Of a stretch of DNA of 64,000 nucleotides, positions 1 to 8,116 are shown in pieces. The notes under the pieces were generated by a model. That model was not told the DNA's origin. It did no database searches and was given only the letters and a program-made list of their open reading frames with translations. The position numbers were made by a program, and so were the translations under genes. The DNA comes from Clostridiales bacterium (GTDB lineage: Bacteria > Bacillota > Clostridia > Lachnospirales > Lachnospiraceae), in NCBI GenBank assembly GCA_018376135.1, contig JAHABX010000004.1, forward strand, positions 62,001 through 126,000. Direction: 5' to 3'. How positions within the stretch are numbered: position 1 is the first letter of the stretch; every line of letters begins with the position of its first letter.

Positions 1-502
1 CGGGACCGATACAGGCAACCACGACATTATTGCCGTGACGCTCCCGAATCATATGGCGGGTGTTACGGGTGGTTTTGCCCCACAGATCACGACCGTCCCG
101 AATCTCCACATGACCATCGCAGATCCACAGATAAGAGGGGATCTCCGCTTTGCCTTCGATAATGATGGCATCGAAGCCGGCACGCTTCATGGTGGGAGTA
201 AAATTACCGGTGGTGGAGTGGGTGAAGGAACTGACAGGATACCAGATGGGGGATTTGCCTGCCAGACTGCCCTTGCCGCTGCTGTTGGCACCGGTGCCGT
301 TACACGGACCGGAGGCAAAAATCAGCTTGTTTTCCGGCTCCAGAGGCTTAACCTCAGGTCCGATTTCTTCCCAGTAGATCTTTGCGGCAAGTCCCTTGGA
401 ACCGAGAAAGCCCTCAACATATTTTTCGGTTGGGAATGTTGTGATTTCTTTCGTGGTCAGATTGACACGAAGGATCGTTCCGACATATCCGTATTGTTCC
501 AT
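1..502 (-). CDS. aor: Aldehyde ferredoxin oxidoreductase, N-terminal part (cut by window edge)
   Basis: Reading the minus strand from the ATG at 502 gives an open frame to the window edge starting MEQYGYVGTILRVNLTTKE, then GSKGLAAKIYWEE and a GPCNGTGANSSGKG stretch. These are typical of the N-terminal domain of tungsten (tungstopterin) aldehyde ferredoxin oxidoreductases, which oxidise aldehydes to acids with ferredoxin as acceptor. Only about 167 residues are present, so the Fe-S and cofactor ligands further on cannot be checked. The ATG overlaps the stop of the upstream polyferredoxin gene (TAATG), with a GGGGAGG ribosome binding site 8 bases before it. Co-transcribed with that gene and therefore presumably under the same TetR-type operator. 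Which aldehyde it uses cannot be told. Confidence 0.85.
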   Translation of the reverse strand, partial: MEQYGYVGTILRVNLTTKEITTFPTEKYVEGFLGSKGLAAKIYWEEIGPEVKPLEPENKLIFASGPCNGTGANSSGKGSLAGKSPIWYPVSSFTHSTTGNFTPTMKRAGFDAIIIEGKAEIPSYLWICDGHVEIRDGRDLWGKTTRNTRHMIRERHGNNVVVACIGP

Positions 503-1233
503 TATAAATCCTCCCCTCTGTAGCCGGTCTCAACGCCATCTTCACAGGTGAAATACTTCAGAGCACCAAAGGGACAGGATTTAACGCACTCCGGATCGCC
601 GCCGCACAGATCACACTTGATTGCCTTCAGCTTAATATCATCGAAGCGAATCCGGGAAGGTGTGTACGGACAATGCTTAATACATTCCTGACAACCAATA
701 CAAAGCTCTTCATTGATCACCCTGGCACCGGTGACTTTGTCAACAGTAATTGCATTGCAGGGACAGTAGCGCATACACTGGGGATCGCTGCATTGCATGC
801 AGACCTTGGCCGTGTTGTCCCATTTCTCGAAATCATAGCTTTCCACCCGGATCCGGGACAAATGGGGAGCTGCAACGCCTTCGTGTGCCAGCGAACAAGC
901 GTACATGCAGGACATGCAGCCTGCACACATTTTTTCGTTGACGATCAGGACACCTTTGCTCCTGGGCACCTTAATCGGGAGGGCAAAGGACTTCCTGGCC
1001 CTGGCAGAAGCGGACCGTTTGGCGTTCTTGTCCAGTGTGATTGCAGCCTTAGGACAATTCTGAGCGCAGGCACCGCAAAGGATACAGGCAGACTTGTCGA
1101 TCTGCCATGCTTTGCTTTTTCGATCAACCGTGATAGCACCGACCGGACAGTTTTTCGCACATATGCTGCAGAAAATACACGCATCACTGACACACGGAAA
1201 CCCGTCGGTGGTTTTTTTGACATCGTTTGACAT
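502..1233 (-). CDS. Polyferredoxin (4Fe-4S) partner of aldehyde ferredoxin oxidoreductase
   Basis: A 243-residue electron-transfer protein with several CxxCxxCxxxCP motifs: CIFCSICAKNCP and CILCGACAQNCP near the N-terminus, then CAGCMSCMYAC, CMQCSDPQCMRYCP, CIGCQECIKHCP and CDLCGGDPECVKSCP. The second half resembles HycB/CooF-type iron-sulfur subunits, which pass electrons between a catalytic subunit and other carriers; here the partner is the AOR gene that overlaps its stop codon. The frame is open upstream to 1305, but that extension runs through the operator. I chose the ATG at 1233 because a GAGGAGG site lies just before it. It probably shuttles electrons from aldehyde oxidation in the cytoplasm. 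Confidence 0.85.
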   Translation of the reverse strand: MSNDVKKTTDGFPCVSDACIFCSICAKNCPVGAITVDRKSKAWQIDKSACILCGACAQNCPKAAITLDKNAKRSASARARKSFALPIKVPRSKGVLIVNEKMCAGCMSCMYACSLAHEGVAAPHLSRIRVESYDFEKWDNTAKVCMQCSDPQCMRYCPCNAITVDKVTGARVINEELCIGCQECIKHCPYTPSRIRFDDIKLKAIKCDLCGGDPECVKSCPFGALKYFTCEDGVETGYRGEDL

Positions 1234-1265
1234 GTACTGACCTCCTCTTTGGTATGGAGATTTTT

Positions 1266-1284
1266 TACCGACCATCGGTCGGTA
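1266..1284. promoter_or_regulatory. TetR-type operator on the AOR promoter
   Basis: TACCGACCATCGGTCGGTA is an inverted repeat with 8-base arms and a 3-base centre. It sits directly downstream of the minus-strand -10 box, so a bound repressor would block initiation. The sequence resembles operators of TetR family regulators, and a tetR gene is divergent next door. Confidence 0.75.
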
Positions 1285-1294
1285 TCTTGTAAAT

Positions 1295-1324
1295 ATTATA
1301 CACAAATAACTGGCTGGCTGTCAA
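1295..1324 (-). promoter_or_regulatory. SigA-type promoter of the polyferredoxin-AOR operon
   Basis: On the minus strand a perfect TTGACA (1324-1319) and a perfect TATAAT (1300-1295) are separated by 18 bases. The palindromic operator follows immediately, so a strong promoter is likely held off by a repressor. Confidence 0.8.
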
Positions 1325-1351
1325 TTAAAATGTGCAGAATTATGAAATTGA

Positions 1352-1380
1352 TTGACAATTTTCTGTCTGACAGGTATGAT
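1352..1380 (+). promoter_or_regulatory. SigA-type promoter of tetR
   Basis: TTGACA at 1352-1357 and TATGAT at 1375-1380 with a 17-base spacer. Around the expected start point there is a short palindrome, ATGATAGTATCAT, which could be a weak second operator; it does not match the one at 1266-1284. Confidence 0.75.
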
Positions 1381-1409
1381 AGTATCATTCTATCAGCAAA
1401 GGAGAAGCT

Positions 1410-2039
1410 ATGACAATCAAGGAGCGGCAGGCCCAGGCGACCAGACAGAGCATCCTGGATTCAGCCAAAAAGTTAATCAGCCAGTACGGCTATGACCAGG
1501 TTTCGGTGAATCAGATCATTGCGGACTGCGGTGTGGCAAAGGGGACGTTTTACCATCATTTCCGCAGCAAAGACGAGATGATGCTTTGCATCAGTAAGTC
1601 TGTCTATGACGATCTGAGTGTGCTGCCGGAAAACGTTCAGAAGCAGCCGTTTACGAAACGGATTCATTGGTTTATTACCAGTTGGCATCGGGAAATGAAG
1701 GACTATAATCTCCATTTTGCCCGCCAGAGCATCAAATTGTATACCAATGCCGTGGATTGCGGTGAATACGGTGAAAATATCTCTCAGATGGAGCAGGGAC
1801 TGGCGCTGATCCTGGGTTTTCTGCGTGAGGCACGGGACAGAGGAGAACTGGCTGCTGATACCCCTGTGGACACCCTGGCGAGGGCCATCATGTTCTCCCT
1901 CCAGGGATCGACCATTTACCACTGCAAACACGGAGAAGACTTTGATGTTATGGCGTGGAACCAGGCGTATATTACCTGCGTTCTGGATCCGCTGTTGAAA
2001 GCCTATATCATGCCTGCCGGATGCGCTGATTTTGCATAG
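1410..2039 (+). CDS. TetR/AcrR family transcriptional regulator
   Basis: A 209-residue protein. Residues about 10-60 form the TetR DNA-binding domain (TRQSILDSAKKLISQYGYDQ, then VNQIIADCGVAKGTFYHHFRSKDEM). The C-terminal half is the variable ligand and dimerisation domain, so the inducer is unknown. An AAGGAG site lies 5 bases before the ATG. It is divergent from the polyferredoxin-AOR operon, whose promoter carries a clear palindromic operator, so it is likely the local repressor, perhaps relieved by an aldehyde or other small molecule. The ligand is inference. Confidence 0.9.
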   Translation: MTIKERQAQATRQSILDSAKKLISQYGYDQVSVNQIIADCGVAKGTFYHHFRSKDEMMLCISKSVYDDLSVLPENVQKQPFTKRIHWFITSWHREMKDYNLHFARQSIKLYTNAVDCGEYGENISQMEQGLALILGFLREARDRGELAADTPVDTLARAIMFSLQGSTIYHCKHGEDFDVMAWNQAYITCVLDPLLKAYIMPAGCADFA

Positions 2040-2162
2040 CTCAGGCAGCATGCCATGCGCTTGATCTGGTCAGATTTTGATGATTGCCCTATTTAACGGG
2101 AAAAGAAAAAACCGTTGGTGGGGGCGAGGATTTAATATGTCCATTCGAAAATATCACCTCTC

Positions 2163-2199
2163 ACGGCGGTTTTGAAAATATCAAGGCCGCCGTTCTTTT
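2163..2199 (+). terminator. Possible intrinsic terminator downstream of tetR
   Basis: ACGGCGG (2163-2169) and CCGCCGT (2187-2193) form a 7-base-pair stem followed by TCTTTT. It lies about 120 bases past the tetR stop. Confidence 0.5.
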
Positions 2200-2240
2200 A
2201 TGCCCTCACAAAAAGAGGACGCTATACGCTGGAAGACATA

Positions 2241-2274
2241 GAAAAACCGCCGTACAGATTTTCTCATACGGCGG
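2241..2274 (-). terminator. Intrinsic terminator of the broken toxin gene
   Basis: On the minus strand CCGCCGTA pairs with TACGGCGG around a 12-base loop and is followed by TTTTTC. It lies just after the stop of the toxin remnant at 2283, so it is probably that gene's original terminator. Confidence 0.65.
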
Positions 2275-2282
2275 CCACCGGT

Positions 2283-2384
2283 TTATTTGCCGAATAAGTC
2301 GCTGTGTGTTCCGGTGCGGACCAGCGTCAGCATCAGCACATCGTCCTCAATCCGGTAAACAAGCAGCCAGTCTGGGATCATGTG
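2283..2384 (-). pseudogene. 3' remnant of a YafQ/RelE-type mRNA interferase toxin gene
   Basis: The minus strand encodes 33 residues ending in PDWLLVYRIEDDVLMLTLVR and then TGTHSDLFGK before a stop. This is the highly conserved C-terminal third of YafQ-family type II toxins, including the histidine and phenylalanine near the end (HSDLF). An in-frame TAG sits right before the first conserved histidine, and nothing upstream continues the toxin, so the N-terminal two thirds and any antitoxin are gone. A remnant, not a working toxin. Confidence 0.7.
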
Positions 2385-2469
2385 CTACCGTTATATTGCT
2401 ATTCTTCAAATAGTATTGATTGCTATCTTGTTTTTTCGTTTACCCCTATGGAAAAAGCAAAATGTAGTC

Positions 2470-2746
2470 TATACGGAACAGCAGATATTGTGAGGACGGA
2501 GAATATGCGCCGTATGAATTAGTGGAGCAATGCGCCCAAGCGAGAGTTTGCATGAGGTCAATCACAGACCATAATTGCGTGAAGGCAAATGAAGAAGCAC
2601 AGGAAGCTGCAAAAGAAAAAGGAATCTTATATATTCCAGTGAATGAAATTGATTGTACATATGAAAATATAAATTTTCATATACTTGGATATGGCATTGA
2701 TTTTCAGAGCATTGATTTTGCGTCAATATCTCAAAAATGCATCTAA
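2470..2746 (+). pseudogene. Fragment of a PHP-domain metal-dependent phosphoesterase
   Basis: The plus strand encodes EDGEYAPYELVEQCAQ, then SITDHNCVKANEEAQEAAKE, EIDCTY and FHILGYGIDF. These match the N-terminal part of PHP phosphoesterases (YciV/RNase AM-like: SDG.Y.P.ELV, ITDH, GIE.., H.LGYG). The expected HxHS motif at the start is mutated (RNSRYCEDG) and preceded by an in-frame stop. The frame stops at 2746, inside the LysR remnant on the other strand. It is thus broken at both ends. Confidence 0.55.
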
Positions 2747-3227
2747 AAAAGCTAAAACCCCTTTGGATGGTTTTTTAGCATAAAGAAGTCCGTAGGGAGC
2801 TGTGAAATCCCATTCTATCGGTATGGTAACAAGAGAGGGATGAATTTCAGTCCACGTTTCCAAAGTCAGCGGAACACTCCCAGTGTATTCACATTTATTA
2901 AATACCTCGGCATCATAAAGAAACGGGGTATCTACAAGATGGATCTGAGGATGTTCGTTCTCCAGTAAATCTCGGATATTATCCAGTCTTTCAGCATCTC
3001 CACGCTTTAACATCATAAGATTTTCCCCATATAAATCTGATATTTGCAGAGAAGATTTTCCGGCAATCTGTCTGGCACGTGCAACTGCGGAGTCTGCCGA
3101 TTCTGCTTTCTAAAGCATTGATTTGATTCATAACAGAGGCAGGGGTAATAAAAAGTTTTTCTGCCGCTTTTGAAAAACTTCCAAAGTCTGCTGCATACAG
3201 GAAGGTCTGTAATTGACGGTTGTACAT
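2723..3227 (-). pseudogene. LysR family regulator, internally deleted and frameshifted
   Basis: From the ATG at 3227 the minus strand reads MYNRQLQTFLYAADFGSFSK and AAEKLFITPASVMNQINALE, a clear LysR helix-turn-helix. After ESRIG the sequence jumps: the usual LGVxLFxRTxxGxxLTxAG segment and most of the first effector subdomain are missing, and the frame changes. A second frame (2723-3016) carries LKRGDAERLDNIRDLLENEH, WTEIHPSLVTIPIEWDF and PYGLLYAKKPSK, a LysR effector-domain C-terminus. The gene is a pseudogene with at least one large internal deletion and a frameshift. Confidence 0.7.
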
Positions 3228-3390
3228 GTTTAAAAAGTCCCCTTTGCTTTTAGTTTTTTTAAAAGCCATTATATAGTATTTGGTAATTCCGAGTCAAAGT
3301 GAATGAGGATAAAATAAAAGTGAAGCGGAAGGGCAAAGGCAATAAAGCTTCAGAAAAGATAGAAAAAATTTGAAATGGAGGAGAAGCATA

Positions 3391-3525
3391 ATGCGGACAA
3401 CAGGACAGGAACTGTTAGAAGCAGCTATCAGACAGACGCAGATTTTACAGTATCAGGCTGGAGGTATGGTGGCATTTGTGGAAGCGGATAATAAAGAAAA
3501 ACTGCTTTTCTTTTATGAAAATTAA
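3391..3525 (+). pseudogene. Small ORF resembling the tail of a GNAT acetyltransferase
   Basis: A 44-codon frame with a good GGAGG site before its ATG. The translation contains GQELLEAAIRQTQILQYQAG and ends FFYEN, which looks like the last helix and strand of GNAT acetyltransferases (GKxLLexAi..., FYEkNGF), cut just before the usual NGF. Given the broken genes around it I take it as a remnant that acquired a start, but a small real protein cannot be excluded. Confidence 0.3.
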
Positions 3526-3538
3526 ATTTATCTTTCTA

Positions 3539-3566
3539 TTGACTTTAATTTTGTTTATGTTATACT
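3539..3566 (+). promoter_or_regulatory. Promoter of the DUF2089 gene pair
   Basis: TTGACT (3539-3544) and TATACT (3561-3566) with a 16-base spacer, 36 bases before the start codon at 3603. Confidence 0.7.
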
Positions 3567-3602
3567 AAAGAAAATTAAATATAAAAAGAAAGGAGAATTG
3601 AA

Positions 3603-3899
3603 ATGGAGATAGATAAAATCCCACAATGGCTGCTTGCCTTAGAACCGGAAGATGTTACATTCCTAAAGAACTTTGTTCTAAAATCTGGTTCACTCAAAGA
3701 GATTGCAAAATTGTATGAGGTATCATATCCCACCGTTCGTTTGCGGCTTGATAAACTCATTCAGAAAATCGAATTGAGTGATCAGAAAGAGGAAGAACCG
3801 TTTTCCACATTTATTAAAGGGCTTGCGGTTGACTCCCGGATTGATTTGGAAACCGCAAAAATCATCATTGATAAATACAAACAAGAAAGGAAGAAATGA
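3603..3899 (+). CDS. DUF2089 family protein
   Basis: A 98-residue protein with PQWLLALEPEDVTFLKNFVL, SGSLKEIAKLYEVSYPTVRL and RLDKLIQKIE, the conserved core of DUF2089 proteins. That core is a sigma-region-4/helix-turn-helix-like domain (SLKEIAKLYEVSYPTVRLRL), so a DNA-binding role is likely though unproven. The N-terminal zinc ribbon of longer family members is absent. An AAAGGAG site precedes the ATG and a good promoter lies upstream. It is followed at once by a small membrane protein, a pairing common for this family, so it may regulate or sense through that partner. Confidence 0.75.
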   Translation: MEIDKIPQWLLALEPEDVTFLKNFVLKSGSLKEIAKLYEVSYPTVRLRLDKLIQKIELSDQKEEEPFSTFIKGLAVDSRIDLETAKIIIDKYKQERKK

Positions 3900-3901
3900 T
3901 T

Positions 3902-4180
3902 ATGTTATTAAAATTTATAGGCACGATTGCCCTCACGCTTGTTATATCTGGTGCGCAGAAATATTTGAGCACAAGAAAACGATGGCAGTTAGGCGCTATG
4001 GTTCCCCTGATTTCGATTGCAGCCCTAACCGGAATATATTTTGTCAGGCAAATACCGCTTAATGATTTCATTTTCCCGTGTGCTATTCTTATTTCTTTGG
4101 AAATCCTTATCTGGGTAGATGGGCGTCATCAATATCGCAAAGAAGAACTTATGAAAATGAAAGTAAAAGACATTGACTAA
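3902..4180 (+). CDS. Small membrane protein paired with DUF2089
   Basis: A 92-residue protein with about three hydrophobic segments (LLKFIGTIALTLVISGAQ, LGAMVPLISIAALTGIYFV, DFIFPCAILISLEILIWV) and a charged C-terminal tail. The frame is also open from an ATG at 3896, but the AAAGGAAG site at 3886-3893 fits the ATG at 3902 much better. It starts 2 bases after the DUF2089 stop, so the two are co-expressed. Function unknown. Confidence 0.65.
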   Translation: MLLKFIGTIALTLVISGAQKYLSTRKRWQLGAMVPLISIAALTGIYFVRQIPLNDFIFPCAILISLEILIWVDGRHQYRKEELMKMKVKDID

Positions 4181-4189
4181 AGGAGTGAT

Positions 4190-4327
4190 ATGTTGGGCGA
4201 ACAATGGATACTATGAAAAAACTTTCCGCTTTACTGTCCGAAATGCAGACAGGAAGCAGTAATAAATCTCAAACAATTTAATATATCAGTTATCAGAGAG
4301 TCAGACGCAAAGATGCAGAGCCGGTAA
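4190..4327 (+). pseudogene. Cysteine-rich KTR family protein, internally deleted
   Basis: From the ATG at 4190 (AGGAG site before it) the frame reads MLGEQWIL, then a TGA stop, then in the same frame KNFPLYCPKCRQEAVINLKQ and FNISVIRESDAKMQSR before TAA. Intact KTR proteins start like this, carry a CPICxxKTR segment and then FPLYCPKC...INVKQ...DAKTQSR. Here the first CxxC and KTR segment is missing and a stop lies at the junction. The family is a common cargo of Tn916-type conjugative elements, so this is likely a scar of such an element. A second CxxC (YCPKC) remains. Confidence 0.65.
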
Positions 4328-4369
4328 TACATGAGATATTTGATCTTATGGTTATCGGCTCTTTCTCTC
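4318..4369 (+). terminator. Intrinsic terminator after the KTR remnant
   Basis: GAGCCG (4318-4323) and CGGCTC (4356-4361) form a stem, extended by TAA/TTA inside, followed by TTTCTCT. It overlaps the end of the KTR frame and may end transcription of the DUF2089 unit. Confidence 0.5.
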
Positions 4370-4390
4370 CGATGATAGGAAAACAGTAAA

Positions 4391-5752
4391 TTATTCAGGG
4401 CGGATTCTTTCTCCGCCCTTTATTCCGATGTCATAGGGATTTATAATCACGGTCTCATCTTCTTCCAGTCCCTCTAAAATCTCCACCTTTCCGCTGCTTT
4501 GTTTTCCGATTTTTACGGGCTGCAGAACTGCTTTTTTATTTTCTACCTTGTAGACGGCATATCCGTCTGTGGATGATACCAGCGCAGAGAATGGAATCTG
4601 GATCGCCTGTTCCTGAAGCAGAACGGAAAATGTGACGGCTGCCTGGTGTCCTGCACCGATCTGCTTCGGAAGTTTTTCTGCAGAAATCGTTGCCTTACAG
4701 CGGTTCTCTTTGATTCCCAGAACGGAAAGTGTTTCTACGGATATGGGGGAGAGAAAGGTAAGTTCTCCTTCCAGTATCGTTCCGTCCACCAGCTTTAGAG
4801 AGACCTTATCACCTGTTTTTAGCAGAGCGGCCTGAGAATCTAAAAGGTCTGCTTCTACTTCCATCCGATCCGATTCGTAGATTCGATACAGCGGCTGGTT
4901 TTCAACCACATAGTCCCCTTTCTGCACCAACAGTTCCCATATGGTTCCATCAAAAGGAGCCTCCGGCATTTTTTTGTAAAGCTGTGCATTCAGTCGATGA
5001 ATTTGTATATTCAGCTCTTCCGATGCTGTGCTGCTGCTTTCGGAAAGAGAAGAACGGCTGTCGTCCAGAAGACGGATCTGGCTTTCATAAGAAGCGATCG
5101 TACTCTCATAATAAGCGCGGGTACTTTCTGACTGATTGTTTTCGGTCTCCAAAAGCGCCTGCTCGGCTACGGCTCTGGCGGACTCCAGTGAACTTAATTG
5201 TGCGCATTCAGAAGGATCATGGGAATCCCCAAATTCATCATAGGCTCTCCAGTAAGCAATATTGGCGCTGGTAAAATTCTGCTGTGCAATAGAAAGAAGA
5301 GTAGCTGCATTTCCATTTTCACCATACAGCTGTTCATATTGAAGCCGTACCTGTGCAAGCTGAGATTCCAACTGCTGTCTTGTTACGGTCAGTTCTGCCC
5401 GGGCAGCATTGTTCTGGCTCTGAAGCCCCTTTTTCTGGAGTTCAAGGGAGGCAATTTGATTTTTTAATTCTTCTCTTGCCTCTGAATCGTCTATTTTCAG
5501 AACGGTTTCGCCTTTTTGGACCGCAGTTCCTGACTGTACGAAAATGTCTTCTGTTTTTCCGGACAAAGGAGCACAGACATAACTGCTGTTTACCGGCTTC
5601 ACAGTTCCGGTTACCGTAAAGGTATCCATGAAATCTGACCGCAAAACCGTTTCTGTCTCTGCAGTCACTGGTTTACACAAATAAAAGATGGCAATGAGAA
5701 CCGCAGAGAGAACAGCGATGGCTCCAATTATGATCTTTACTTTTTTCTTCAT
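4391..5752 (-). CDS. HlyD/MacA-type periplasmic-adaptor-like protein of an ABC exporter
   Basis: A 453-residue membrane fusion protein. Residues 5-27 form one membrane anchor (KIIIGAIAVLSAVLIAIFYL). A split biotinyl-lipoyl-like domain follows (CAPLSGKTEDIFVQSGTAVQ and KGETVLKI at about 60-88, and PFDGTIWELLVQKGDYVVEN after the hairpin), with a long coiled coil of Gln/Glu/Ser-rich repeats at about 95-250 between the halves. The C-terminal beta-barrel ends in GEVEILEGL-like sequence. It lies 12 bases after the FtsX-type permease and is the third gene of an ATPase-permease-adaptor operon. In Gram-positives such trios export peptides or sense and remove antibiotics; the substrate is not evident. 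Confidence 0.85.
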   Translation of the reverse strand: MKKKVKIIIGAIAVLSAVLIAIFYLCKPVTAETETVLRSDFMDTFTVTGTVKPVNSSYVCAPLSGKTEDIFVQSGTAVQKGETVLKIDDSEAREELKNQIASLELQKKGLQSQNNAARAELTVTRQQLESQLAQVRLQYEQLYGENGNAATLLSIAQQNFTSANIAYWRAYDEFGDSHDPSECAQLSSLESARAVAEQALLETENNQSESTRAYYESTIASYESQIRLLDDSRSSLSESSSTASEELNIQIHRLNAQLYKKMPEAPFDGTIWELLVQKGDYVVENQPLYRIYESDRMEVEADLLDSQAALLKTGDKVSLKLVDGTILEGELTFLSPISVETLSVLGIKENRCKATISAEKLPKQIGAGHQAAVTFSVLLQEQAIQIPFSALVSSTDGYAVYKVENKKAVLQPVKIGKQSSGKVEILEGLEEDETVIINPYDIGIKGGERIRPE

Positions 5753-5764
5753 TTTTTGTCCTCC

Positions 5765-8116
5765 CTATTCCCGTTCCATTAAAAGCATGACAGGTGAGAT
5801 TTTCTTTAGTTTTTTCAAAATCATTCGGTTGCTCAAAAATACTGCTGTACAGGTCAGACATATAGATAATACCACAGAGGTAAGATCTACAAAATCCGGC
5901 AGGCTGTACAGCTCAGTAGTCATGGAAGCTGACAGACCGCGGCTGGCTCCGATGGTCATGGGAATACCGGCAAGGATTCCTCCAAACGTCAGTATCCATT
6001 GACTGGTACTTATGACCTCGAGACATTGCCGGGGATGCATACCCAGCATCAGCATGACGGAAAGCTCCCGCTTCAGCTCTTCGTAGCTGATCAGCGCACT
6101 GGTGTAGAGAACAGCCAGTCCTGTCAGAATACCCAGAAAAGCCATGGAACCCATAACCAGTCCAAACAGTCCCATCATTTCCTGCCATTTCTGAAGCTTT
6201 TCCGCCCGGCTTTCGATTCCGGTCACTTTGGGGGCGTCTTTCAGATAGTTCCAAAGCGCTTCCCCGGTCTGGGGCGCTGCTTTCAGAAGCAGCCCGGTAC
6301 ATGCGCCCCGGTATTCACTGACAGCGCCCAGTCCCGTATCGGACATATAGGCGGTCGTACCGAGATATTGTTCGATGATTCCGGTGATTATTATTTTTTC
6401 CGTATGCTCCTCGGGATAAAATAAGGTCACCTCCAGAAAGTCACCGATGCCGGCTCCCAGCAGGGATGCCATATGAGAGGAGATCACAATTCCTTCTTCT
6501 GCCACATATACCGGATTTCCCTGGGGATCTGACAGGCGGCACAGGGTGGAATCCATTGGAATGGACTGAATCGTTCCGTCCAGCGTGCTGCCTCCATACG
6601 AAAGGGTTGTGGAAACCTCTGTGATCGGCTCAATTTTTTCTACTTGATCGTCCGGTATGGCTGCCATCGCATCTGCAGAAGATACCGGCTCTTCAAAATA
6701 GATGGTATAATCCTGTCTCTGCACCTTTTCCAGATGATCAAATAAAAACACATCAAACAATGTATTCATGGAAACCAGTGTTGCAGTGATCATAAACGCA
6801 CAGGCGATCCCCAGCAGGGTAAAGAGACTTCTTCTTTTGTTTCTTGCAACACTGCGTACCGCCATAATTCCCGGAACGGTAAAGAGCTTTAAAAAGCCGG
6901 GGATCCTTTCCGCCAGCGTTGCTTTGGCGCTCTTTGGAGCAGGGGGGCGTAATGCATCTGAGGGAAGAAGTGAGGCAATTCCTTTAGAGCACAAAAAAGT
7001 TACGGCTCCGCAGAATACTCCTGCCAGAAGCGTTCCATAAAGCAGGTATTTTATGGAAACAGGCGCTGCGGCATCCGGAAGATTAAAATATATCCGGTAA
7101 AAATTCACCAGCGGCTCTGCGCTCAAATTTCCCAAAAGACCGCCCATAATACCGCCTGCGGCACCGACAAAAACGCCATATCCCAGATAGTGAAATCCTA
7201 TGCCCGTCCTGGATACACCAAGTGCAGCCATGGTCCCGATCTGTATCCGCTGCTGTTCGATCATCCGGTGCATGGTAATATATAAAATAATTGCAGCTAC
7301 AAAAAGAAACAAAAAGGGCATGGCGCCGGCAGCTTTTCCAAGCTGCGCCAGCTCCGTATCCAGCATGGATGCCGACAGGTGCTCTTCCCTGCTGTAAACA
7401 CGGTAACAGCCATAGGGAGCTAAAAGCTCTTCCACCTGTTGTTTTACATCTGAGAATTCATATCCGGACTTCAGAGTAAATACAAAGTTATTTGCCATCT
7501 GTTCCATTCCATAGAGCTTTTCCATGGTCTCATAGCTTACAAATCCTGCATCATAGGAGGCGGCATCCGGAAGCATTTCTACAATATTTTTGACCATATA
7601 GATATTTTCCGGTGAAATACCTCCGCCGGTGATCTCCAGTTCTGTCTGCCGTCCAGAGATCAGTATGCCTATCCGATCTCCGGTCTTCAGCCCCCGCGCC
7701 TGTAAAAACGCATTTCCCGGAACCACCTGCATGACACCGCTGCCTGCATGAATGCCCTGAAACAGCATGGGAATATTCAGTCCGTCTTCCTGATAGGAGA
7801 TGAGCTTTAAACTGACCTCATCCTCGGTCCCTGTCAGACGAGCCTCCTTCACAATGCGTGCCTTTGCTTTTTCAATTCCCGGAAGCTGTTCCAGCTTCGT
7901 TTCCACCCATTGGGGCGCTTCGTAAACCTCTGCAAATCCATCCGCAAAGGCGCTTTCCTGATATAAAATATCCCGGGACAGGATCAAATGGTCGGAAGCC
8001 ACAGAAAGCACACAGTATCCGCAAAAACCGATGGCAACCACAATCATGCATATTCCGTATGCAGCAGCGCTTCGGCGAATGTCGCGGAGCATTTTTAAGA
8101 GGAACAGTTTTACCAT
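5765..8116 (-). CDS. FtsX/MacB-type ABC transporter permease
   Basis: A 783-residue permease. One N-terminal membrane helix (AAAYGICMIVVAIGFCGYCV) is followed by a large extracytoplasmic domain, then two FtsX units. The first FtsX unit begins at MPFLFLFVAAIILYITMHRM and the second at FGLVMGSMAFLGILTGLAVL, each with a cytoplasmic ALGVSR or MLGMHPR coupling loop. A further helix (RRSLFTLLGIACAFMITATL) starts the second half and a second extracytoplasmic domain. This two-unit layout is that of Gram-positive lipoprotein or antibiotic-related exporters. Its ATG lies inside the end of the ATPase gene (ATGGTAA overlap), so the two are translationally coupled. Confidence 0.88.
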   Translation of the reverse strand: MVKLFLLKMLRDIRRSAAAYGICMIVVAIGFCGYCVLSVASDHLILSRDILYQESAFADGFAEVYEAPQWVETKLEQLPGIEKAKARIVKEARLTGTEDEVSLKLISYQEDGLNIPMLFQGIHAGSGVMQVVPGNAFLQARGLKTGDRIGILISGRQTELEITGGGISPENIYMVKNIVEMLPDAASYDAGFVSYETMEKLYGMEQMANNFVFTLKSGYEFSDVKQQVEELLAPYGCYRVYSREEHLSASMLDTELAQLGKAAGAMPFLFLFVAAIILYITMHRMIEQQRIQIGTMAALGVSRTGIGFHYLGYGVFVGAAGGIMGGLLGNLSAEPLVNFYRIYFNLPDAAAPVSIKYLLYGTLLAGVFCGAVTFLCSKGIASLLPSDALRPPAPKSAKATLAERIPGFLKLFTVPGIMAVRSVARNKRRSLFTLLGIACAFMITATLVSMNTLFDVFLFDHLEKVQRQDYTIYFEEPVSSADAMAAIPDDQVEKIEPITEVSTTLSYGGSTLDGTIQSIPMDSTLCRLSDPQGNPVYVAEEGIVISSHMASLLGAGIGDFLEVTLFYPEEHTEKIIITGIIEQYLGTTAYMSDTGLGAVSEYRGACTGLLLKAAPQTGEALWNYLKDAPKVTGIESRAEKLQKWQEMMGLFGLVMGSMAFLGILTGLAVLYTSALISYEELKRELSVMLMLGMHPRQCLEVISTSQWILTFGGILAGIPMTIGASRGLSASMTTELYSLPDFVDLTSVVLSICLTCTAVFLSNRMILKKLKKISPVMLLMERE

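Noticed and set aside
2304..2522. 72-codon frame on the plus strand over the toxin remnant
   Set aside because: Runs antisense to the YafQ tail and into the broken PHP region; only its end (KCSLYGTADIV) reflects the frameshifted PHP start.
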